From positions 1-9,038 of the forward strand of contig CABRXB010000033.1 of assembly GCA_902474785.1 (NCBI GenBank): DNA of 9,038 bases, in the 5' to 3' direction. Of this stretch, positions 1 to 4,070 are shown one piece after another. Every line of letters starts with the position of its first letter. The first letter of the stretch is position 1. The notes beneath the pieces are model-generated. The model saw only the letters and a program-made list of their open reading frames with translations. It ran no database searches and was not told the DNA's origin. This stretch comes from an uncultured Eubacteriales bacterium (GTDB taxonomy: Bacteria; Bacillota; Clostridia; Oscillospirales; Feifaniaceae). The translations under genes and the position numbers were made by a program.

Positions 1-655
1 GGTGGTCTGCAACTTCGACCGCGGCCGTATGTTCACCGTGGACAGTATGGACAACCTGGAGACGGCCAGCATTGCCTTTGGCCAGCTCGCAGGCGAGTTC
101 ATCCGCACCAAGGTGACGCCGGAGGAGGATGCTTTCCGCTTCGCCCAGTACGCCGGCGCCGAGGGCATCTCCAAGGTGGCCGCTGGCGCAACGCTGGCAG
201 ACGGCGCGGCCGTCATCGCCGCGCTGCGCGCCGCCATCACGCAGATGGATGAGGACGAGGTGCCCGCCAATGAGCGGTATCTGTACATCACCCCGCTGCT
301 GCTGGGCTATGTGCAGGACATGGACACCACCAAGTCCCGCGAGGTCATGCAGAATTTCGCCAAGGTGGTCAAGGTGCCCCAGACCCGCTTTTATACCGCT
401 ATCGAGCAAAAGGACGGCAAGACGGCGGGCGAGGAGGCCGGGGGCTACGCCAAAGCCGAGGGCGGCAAGGACATCAACTTTATGGTCATCCACAAGCCCG
501 CCCTCATCCAGTTCCCCAAGCACATCGCGCCCAAAATCATCACCCCCGATGCCAACCAGAGCGGCGATGCCTATAAGTTCGGCTATCGGCAGGTGGCCAT
601 TGCGGACGTGTACGAGAACAAGGTGGCGGGCATCTACCTCCACCACAAGGCGTAA
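1..655 (+). CDS. Major capsid protein, C-terminal part (5' end outside window)
   Basis: This frame is open to the left edge, so the visible 218 codons are the C-terminal part of a longer protein; full-length phage capsid proteins are usually around 300 residues. The GTG at base 2 is not a credible start, because no ribosome binding site is visible and the text begins in mid-domain. Visible segments include DRGRMFTVDSMDNLETA, an AGEFIRTKVTPEEDAFRFAQ helix, and VPANERYLYITPLLLG, a pattern typical of HK97-fold coat proteins of Clostridia phages. The C-terminal half ends in strands around FGYRQVAIADVYENKVAGIYLHH. It would form the icosahedral shell. Its place directly before connector and neck genes supports the call. 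The exact capsid family is not resolved by eye. The stop is TAA at 653-655, followed at once by the AAGGAGG of the next gene. Confidence 0.82.
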   Translation, partial: VVCNFDRGRMFTVDSMDNLETASIAFGQLAGEFIRTKVTPEEDAFRFAQYAGAEGISKVAAGATLADGAAVIAALRAAITQMDEDEVPANERYLYITPLLLGYVQDMDTTKSREVMQNFAKVVKVPQTRFYTAIEQKDGKTAGEEAGGYAKAEGGKDINFMVIHKPALIQFPKHIAPKIITPDANQSGDAYKFGYRQVAIADVYENKVAGIYLHHKA

Positions 656-665
656 GGAGGACATC

Positions 666-827
666 ATGGGTAAAATCGTAGGTTTGACCTTTGAGGAGGA
701 AGCCGCCAAGCTGCCTTGCCCCCATTGCGGCAAGGAGTACAAGACCGAGGAGGCCATGGCCAAGCACATCAAGGACAAGCACCCGGAGGCCGCTGGCGGC
801 AACGGCGGCGGGCCTCCCAGGGCGTGA
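666..827 (+). CDS. Small C2H2 zinc-finger protein (53 aa) in the head module
   Basis: ATG at 666 follows a perfect AGGAGG (655-660) at 5 bases, so this start is well supported, although the frame stays open far upstream inside the capsid gene. The 53-residue product holds one complete classical zinc finger: C18-x2-C21-x12-H34-x4-H39 (CPHCGKEYKTEEAMAKHIKD plus KH). The finger is preceded by a short acidic segment (VGLTFEEEAAKL) and followed by a Gly/Pro-rich tail. Such a finger binds one zinc ion and usually contacts nucleic acid or protein. Its role here is unknown. Being translated with the capsid genes suggests a head-associated, packaging or accessory regulatory role, but this is inference. 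The gene lies 10 bases after the capsid stop and 18 bases before the connector. Confidence 0.85.
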   Translation: MGKIVGLTFEEEAAKLPCPHCGKEYKTEEAMAKHIKDKHPEAAGGNGGGPPRA

Positions 828-829
828 GC

Positions 830-837
830 AAGGAGGG
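830..837 (+). promoter_or_regulatory. Shine-Dalgarno site that fixes a TTG start
   Basis: The sequence AAGGAGGG lies 8 bases upstream of TTG 846. There is no ATG or GTG at a suitable distance in that frame, so this site decides the start of the connector gene. Confidence 0.7.
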
Positions 838-845
838 CGAGCGCT

Positions 846-1202
846 TTGATTCCCGTTGACTATTCCTTTTACATCGGCACGTTCAAGGGCGAAGCGGCCT
901 ACGCGGATTTTGACCGGCTGGCTGTCAAGGCGTCGGCCTATCTCGACCGTCTGACCTTTGGCCGCATCACCGACGACCTGCCGGCTGCGACCCTCAACCG
1001 GGCGAGGCTGTCCCTCTGTGCCGTTGTGGACGCCCTTTTGCTCAATGAGCGGGGCGGCGGCATCGCCTCGGAGACCAACGACGGTATCAGCGTCACCTAT
1101 GTGGCGGGTATCAGCAACGCCAAGACCGACCAACAGCGCCTCCGGGAGGCCGCTGCCCTCTATCTGGGCGGCACCGGCCTCCTTTACCGGGGGGTGGACT
1201 GA
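846..1202 (+). CDS. Head-tail connector protein (gp6 / gp15-like adaptor)
   Basis: A 118-residue protein starting at TTG, with a strong ribosome binding site at 830-837. Residues 18-40 (AYADFDRLAVKASAYLDRLT, then FGRI) match the mainly helical head-tail connector proteins of Firmicutes phages, which carry a conserved segment with Y/LDRLTFGRI after an acidic/aromatic helix. A second helix (residues 48-68, ATLNRARLSLCAVVDALLLN) and a C-terminal helix (QQRLREAAALYLGG) complete the all-helical fold. The SETNDGISVTYVAG segment between them is the usual loop. The family forms a ring under the portal that joins the head to the neck. Order (capsid, connector, neck proteins) and length agree with this. 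The stop TGA ends 1 base before the next ATG. Confidence 0.82.
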   Translation: MIPVDYSFYIGTFKGEAAYADFDRLAVKASAYLDRLTFGRITDDLPAATLNRARLSLCAVVDALLLNERGGGIASETNDGISVTYVAGISNAKTDQQRLREAAALYLGGTGLLYRGVD

Positions 1203-1203
1203 T

Positions 1204-1545
1204 ATGCTGGAGTGTAACCAGACCATCACCCTCATCAAGTGTGATGGCGAGGCATACACCGGCCAGGTCTTTGACGGCGTGAGCTGGTACGACAAGACCA
1301 AGGTACGGGTGGAGGGTGCGGGGCTGGTGTTTGCCAACGCCACCAGTATCCGCATACCAGCCGCCGCCATCGCTCCGACTGCTCTGCTGCCGAAGGTGGG
1401 TGACCAGGTCATCCACGGGCGCTTGCCTCTGGACTTTACCGTGGAGCGCCCCGCTGACCTCGCCCCGTACCACCCCCGCAAGGTGGTGGCTGTGGGAGAT
1501 AACTGGCGCGGCGGATTGCCGCATCTGGTGGTGATTTGCCAATGA
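1204..1545 (+). CDS. Putative head closure / head-tail joining protein (DUF6751-like)
   Basis: ATG at 1204 follows the previous stop by 1 base and a GGGGGTGG purine stretch. The 113-residue product has the layout I associate with the DUF6751 phage family. An N-terminal strand section leads to VSWYDKTKVRVEGAGLVFAN (about 26-45) and SIRIP (48-52). A KVGDQVIHG turn (64-72) follows, then a C-terminal VVAVGDNWRGGLPHLVV segment (94-110), which corresponds to the family's 'DN.RG..H' ending. Members sit second after the capsid-connector pair in A118-like phages and probably act as head closure or joining proteins. That role is inferred from position; the family assignment is from memory, not a search. 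Its stop overlaps the next start as ATGA. Confidence 0.68.
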   Translation: MLECNQTITLIKCDGEAYTGQVFDGVSWYDKTKVRVEGAGLVFANATSIRIPAAAIAPTALLPKVGDQVIHGRLPLDFTVERPADLAPYHPRKVVAVGDNWRGGLPHLVVICQ

Positions 1546-1967
1546 GTAATGTGACCATCAAGCTGCACATCAACCCGGAGACCATCTTGAGGGCCAGAGG
1601 CATGGGCAGCAGCAAAGCCGCCGCCAAGCATCTGGCGGAGACCGTGGCCCGCCTGTCTGACCCCTATGTGCCAATGTCTTCTGGAGCGGGGGCGCACATG
1701 AAAGAAGGGTACACCATAGCCGGGGACGGCTCTAGCATTACCTACCGCGGCCCCTATGCCCATTTCCAGTATGTTGGCGAAGTCATGGTTGGTACCAGCG
1801 GCAGCCCGTGGGCAAAAAGCGGTGAAAAAAAGCGCTACGCCGGGCGTGAGTTGACCTATGGCGGCGCTCCCATGCGGGGCAAGAAATGGGATAAGCGCAT
1901 GATGGACGACCGAGGCGACGAGGTCGTTAAAGACCTGGCTAATTTTGTGGGAGGAAAATCAACATGA
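1542..1967 (+). CDS. Minor capsid protein (Minor_capsid_2 / HK97 gp10-like)
   Basis: A 141-residue protein. The start is taken at ATG 1542, which overlaps the previous stop as ATGA; TTG 1536 in the same frame is possible but less likely. The sequence fits the Minor_capsid_2 family: a helix rich in Ala and Lys (residues 19-38), then YVPMSSGAGAHMKEGYTIAG (42-61), then ITYRGPYAHFQYVGEVM (67-83). The last segment has the hallmark 'I.Y.GPYA...Y.G' motif. The C-terminal part, GKKWDKRMMDDRGDEVVKDL, is the usual basic helix. HK97 gp10-like proteins act in the neck between head and tail. It is probably translationally coupled to its upstream neighbour, and it overlaps the next gene by 4 bases. Confidence 0.82.
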   Translation: MSNVTIKLHINPETILRARGMGSSKAAAKHLAETVARLSDPYVPMSSGAGAHMKEGYTIAGDGSSITYRGPYAHFQYVGEVMVGTSGSPWAKSGEKKRYAGRELTYGGAPMRGKKWDKRMMDDRGDEVVKDLANFVGGKST

Positions 1968-2389
1968 CCATGATAGGCGCGATTCGGGACTATTTACAGG
2001 CCTGTCCTCTACTGGAGGACGAGCGGCTTGGTGTGGATTTTCTGCCCGCCGAAGTCGCCACCTACAGCGTGGACGTGACGCCGGTCAACCCCGTGGTAAA
2101 GCGATATAAAGACGGTGGGAGCTTACGACAGGTTGCCTTTGTCTTTGCAACCAGAGCCTATTATGGCAAGCATGTCCGACAACAGCTCGATAACCTGGGG
2201 CTGTTTGAAGCCTTTGAAAGCTGGATCGAGCAACAAAACCGCGCCCGTAAATTCCCCGATCTGGGGGAGGGGCGCAGTGTGCAAAAGCTGGAGGTCACCA
2301 CCTCCGGCTATGTGTTTGCACCCGACACGGACACGGCGCGATACCAAATTCAATGCCGCCTGTCCTATTACCAGAAAGGAGAAAAATAA
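1964..2389 (+). CDS. Minor capsid / tail-terminator-like protein
   Basis: A 141-residue product. ATG 1964 overlaps the previous TGA as ATGA, with GGAGGAAAA (about 1949-1957) as ribosome binding site; ATG 1970 is an in-frame alternative further from the site. Features include an N-terminal amphipathic helix (IGAIRDYLQACPLLED), a VNPVVKRYKDGGSLRQVAFV strand pair (41-60), the FEAFESWIEQQNRARKFPDL segment (81-100) and a C-terminal strand RYQIQCRLSYYQK. Proteins of this type, with a conserved 'F..WI..Q...R..P.L' block, lie directly before the tail tube gene in A118-like phages. They are annotated as minor capsid (Minor_capsid_3), sometimes wrongly as 'chloramphenicol resistance' proteins. Position and size suggest that it ends tail tube growth and joins the tail to the head. 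That role is inferred. Confidence 0.72.
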   Translation: MTMIGAIRDYLQACPLLEDERLGVDFLPAEVATYSVDVTPVNPVVKRYKDGGSLRQVAFVFATRAYYGKHVRQQLDNLGLFEAFESWIEQQNRARKFPDLGEGRSVQKLEVTTSGYVFAPDTDTARYQIQCRLSYYQKGEK

Positions 2390-2391
2390 GA

Positions 2392-2904
2392 ATGAAACTC
2401 TCTGAGCTGATGACAAACCACACGCCAAACGCCGATTTTGAGGGCTATGCCATCAACGACGACTTTGTGTTGGCGGTGGACTGCTCGGCGCAAGGAAACG
2501 CAACTGACCCCCATGAATACGCCGTGGTAGAAATGGGGGTATCGGGGCTCGATGCGCAGATGAACCCTGTGACGCAGGACAAACAGTACATCCGGGCCGG
2601 GCAGTCCACCACCAAGACCGGCACGCAGCGCTCCTTTGCCGTGAGCGGCGACCGTTATGTGGGCGATGTATTCCAGGATTTCGCCCTTGGGCATGGTGTG
2701 AAGTACGGCACGGGCAACGCGGTCATTCGGGATTACGTGTATTTTTGCGTGCTTAACGGCAAAGGCGAGCGCGGCAAGGTCTCGATCATTGTCAACTCCG
2801 ACGGGGCTGGCAATGCCGGTGAGAGTGCCGAAATTGACATTGAGCTGCGCAAGGCGGGCGGGCAGCCCACCGAGTACGTCTATACGGCCCCGGGCGGCGT
2901 GTAA
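2392..2904 (+). CDS. Tail tube (major tail) protein
   Basis: A 170-residue protein. The start is ATG 2392, 2 bases after the previous stop, with AAAGGAG (2375-2381) as ribosome binding site. An ATG 39 bases upstream in the same frame lies inside the previous gene and has no such site. The middle, DKQYIRAGQSTTKTGTQRSF (residues 63-82), followed by AVSGDRYVGDVFQDFAL (83-99), is the signature of the Firmicutes phage tail tube family, including the Tsh-type proteins of Listeria phages. The remainder is mostly beta (VIRDYVYFCVLNGKGERGKV, then AEIDIEL). Stacked hexameric rings of this protein would form the tube around the tape measure. Neighbours fit: terminator-like gene before, chaperones after. 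The stop is followed immediately by AAGGAGGA for the next gene. I saw no sign of a C-terminal frameshift extension. Confidence 0.88.
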   Translation: MKLSELMTNHTPNADFEGYAINDDFVLAVDCSAQGNATDPHEYAVVEMGVSGLDAQMNPVTQDKQYIRAGQSTTKTGTQRSFAVSGDRYVGDVFQDFALGHGVKYGTGNAVIRDYVYFCVLNGKGERGKVSIIVNSDGAGNAGESAEIDIELRKAGGQPTEYVYTAPGGV

Positions 2905-2917
2905 GGAGGACTGACCC

Positions 2918-3289
2918 ATGCTTTTCCGTGATATGGAGTTGGACTTTGACATCTTTGATGCCGATACCGCCGAGCTGTATGAGGAGGCCGCCAAGCAGGC
3001 TGGTGAGGAGGCCGTTAAAAAGCCCGGGGAAACCCTGGCCGAGTGCATCCGCCGCCAGTGCGGTGCGGTTTTCCACTTCTTCGACACCCTCTTTGGCGAG
3101 GGCTCCCACCAGGAGCTTTTCGGTGAGCGCACCAACTTGGTGGAGTGCCTGGAGGCTTTCCGGGAGTTTGTTGGCCTGGTGAACGCCCAGCGGGCCGCCC
3201 TCGACACCATGATCGCCGAGGCCAAGGCCGAGGGCGCAGCCCCTAACCGGGCAACACGGCGGGCGGCCACACGGGCGCCCAAAGCGTGA
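2918..3289 (+). CDS. Tail assembly chaperone-like protein (DUF6673-like)
   Basis: ATG 2918 lies 7 bases after AAGGAGGA (2903-2910). The 123-residue product is strongly acidic at its N-terminus (residues 6-24, MELDFDIFDADTAELYEEA) and otherwise helical, with TLAECIRRQCGAVFHFFDTL (39-58) and a core helix TNLVECLEAFREFVGLVN (72-89). The C-terminus is basic (APNRATRRAATRAPKA). The opening 'LDFDIFDADTAELYEEA' resembles DUF6673 phage proteins, found between tail tube and tape measure genes in the place of the lambda gpG chaperone. A chaperone role for the tape measure is inferred from position. The stop overlaps the next start as GTGA, and the next gene lies in the -1 frame, but I see no canonical slippery heptamer in the correct phase near the junction. 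Confidence 0.72.
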   Translation: MLFRDMELDFDIFDADTAELYEEAAKQAGEEAVKKPGETLAECIRRQCGAVFHFFDTLFGEGSHQELFGERTNLVECLEAFREFVGLVNAQRAALDTMIAEAKAEGAAPNRATRRAATRAPKA

Positions 3290-3900
3290 ACATCCTTGTA
3301 GACCCTTTGCCCAATACGGTGAAAATTGGGGGGCAGGACTGGCCAATCAATACCGCTTTCTATGTGTGGGTCCTCTTTGAGATCACAATGCAGGACCCTG
3401 CCCTCACGGATGCGGAGAAGATTGAGCAAGCCCTGTCCCTCTGTTTTCCGACTGTTCCCCCGGATCTAAACGGGGCCCTGGACGCCCTGCTGTGGTTTTA
3501 CCGCTGCGGGGAGGATAGCCCCAAACCGGGCAAAGGCGGCGGCGGGGGAACACATAAAAAGGCGTACTGCTTTGAGCAGGACGCCAACCTCATCTATGCC
3601 TCTTTCATGGCCTGTTATGGTATCGACCTGGCCGAGGCTGACAGCTTGCATTGGTGGAAGTTCCGGGCCCTGTTCCGGGGTCTCCCGCAGGAGTGCGAGA
3701 TGATCAAAGTGATGGGCTACCGCACCGCAGACCTCAAGGGCATGAGTAAGACCCAGCGAAAGCTCTATGAGAAAATGCGGAAAGCCTACGCCCTCACCAA
3801 CGCCCGCAGCGTGGAGAGCGTCATGAGCCTGGCAGAGCGAAATCAGCGTATGATAGATTATGTGGCCCGTCGCTTCGAGGAAGAGGCGGAACGAGCGTGA
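3286..3900 (+). CDS. Gp15 family tail assembly protein
   Basis: A 204-residue protein starting at GTG 3286. It overlaps the previous stop as GTGA and has no good ribosome binding site of its own, so translation probably depends on reinitiation. It matches the bacteriophage Gp15 family (Listeria A118 gp15) throughout. Residues 1-35 contain VKIGGQDWPINTAFYVWVLF. A helix pair covers 38-73 (TDAEKIEQALSLCF, then ALDALLWFYRCG). A Pro/Gly-rich linker follows (79-88, PKPGKGGGGG). The conserved second half has FEQDANLIYASFMACYGIDL (96-115), then LHWWKFRALFRGL (121-133) and MGYRTADLKGMSKTQR (143-158). The C-terminus is a charged helix. Gp15 proteins always sit just before the tape measure gene and are thought to work with the preceding protein in tail assembly. 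The spacer is unusually Gly-rich rather than Lys-rich. Confidence 0.88.
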   Translation: MNILVDPLPNTVKIGGQDWPINTAFYVWVLFEITMQDPALTDAEKIEQALSLCFPTVPPDLNGALDALLWFYRCGEDSPKPGKGGGGGTHKKAYCFEQDANLIYASFMACYGIDLAEADSLHWWKFRALFRGLPQECEMIKVMGYRTADLKGMSKTQRKLYEKMRKAYALTNARSVESVMSLAERNQRMIDYVARRFEEEAERA

Positions 3901-4070
3901 ACAAGAAACTTGAAAAGATCAAATGTCCCCATTGTGGTTATGAGATGCCCCTGATCTATGACCCGGCGCGGGCCGTGTGCAGTGGGGTTAAGGTGGTGAC
4001 ACTATGGCAGCCGATGGCTCCGTTGTTATCGAAATCACAGGCGATGACAAAGAATTTAAGGCATCCCTAA
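3897..4070 (+). pseudogene. Truncated small zinc-ribbon protein (Com-like), C-terminal half lost
   Basis: A 57-codon reading frame begins at GTG 3897, overlapping the Gp15 stop as GTGA, and runs 67 bases into the tape measure gene before TAA. Its first 33 residues look genuine: a basic start, the zinc knuckle IKCPHCGYEMPLIYDP (residues 8-23), then a third cysteine at C28 and SGVKV. In phages of this kind I recall a small Com-like protein here that continues after 'GV.V' with a second cysteine pair (about 'CKGR.C...FEI'). That pair is absent. The remaining 24 residues are mostly out-of-frame tape measure sequence. The simplest reading is a deletion that joined the front of the zinc-ribbon gene to the tape measure start. 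A shortened functional peptide cannot be excluded. Confidence 0.55.

Noticed and set aside
129..665. Upstream extension of the zinc-finger frame to 129
   Set aside because: The extension is a Ser/Pro/Arg-rich shadow of the capsid gene; the AGGAGG at 655-660 places the start at 666.
540..1763. Long open frame of 407 codons on the - strand
   Set aside because: It lies antisense to five well-supported genes, has no ribosome binding site, and its Arg/Gly/Pro-rich composition is typical of shadow frames in GC-rich DNA.
3247..3289. Programmed -1 frameshift signal between the two pre-tape-measure genes
   Set aside because: CCCAAAG is present at 3278-3284 but in the wrong phase (frame reads CCC AAA GCG), so it is not a canonical slippery heptamer. 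Kept only as a low-level question in the findings.
2368..3429. Long open frame of 353 codons on the - strand
   Set aside because: It is antisense to the tail tube, DUF6673-like and Gp15 genes, which all have family signatures and ribosome sites; no recognisable protein on this strand.
3535..3548. G-rich run in the Gp15 gene as a slippage or phase-variation site
   Set aside because: The run is GGCGGCGGCGGGGG, encoding a Gly linker; the longest pure G tract is 5 bases, too short for typical phase variation.
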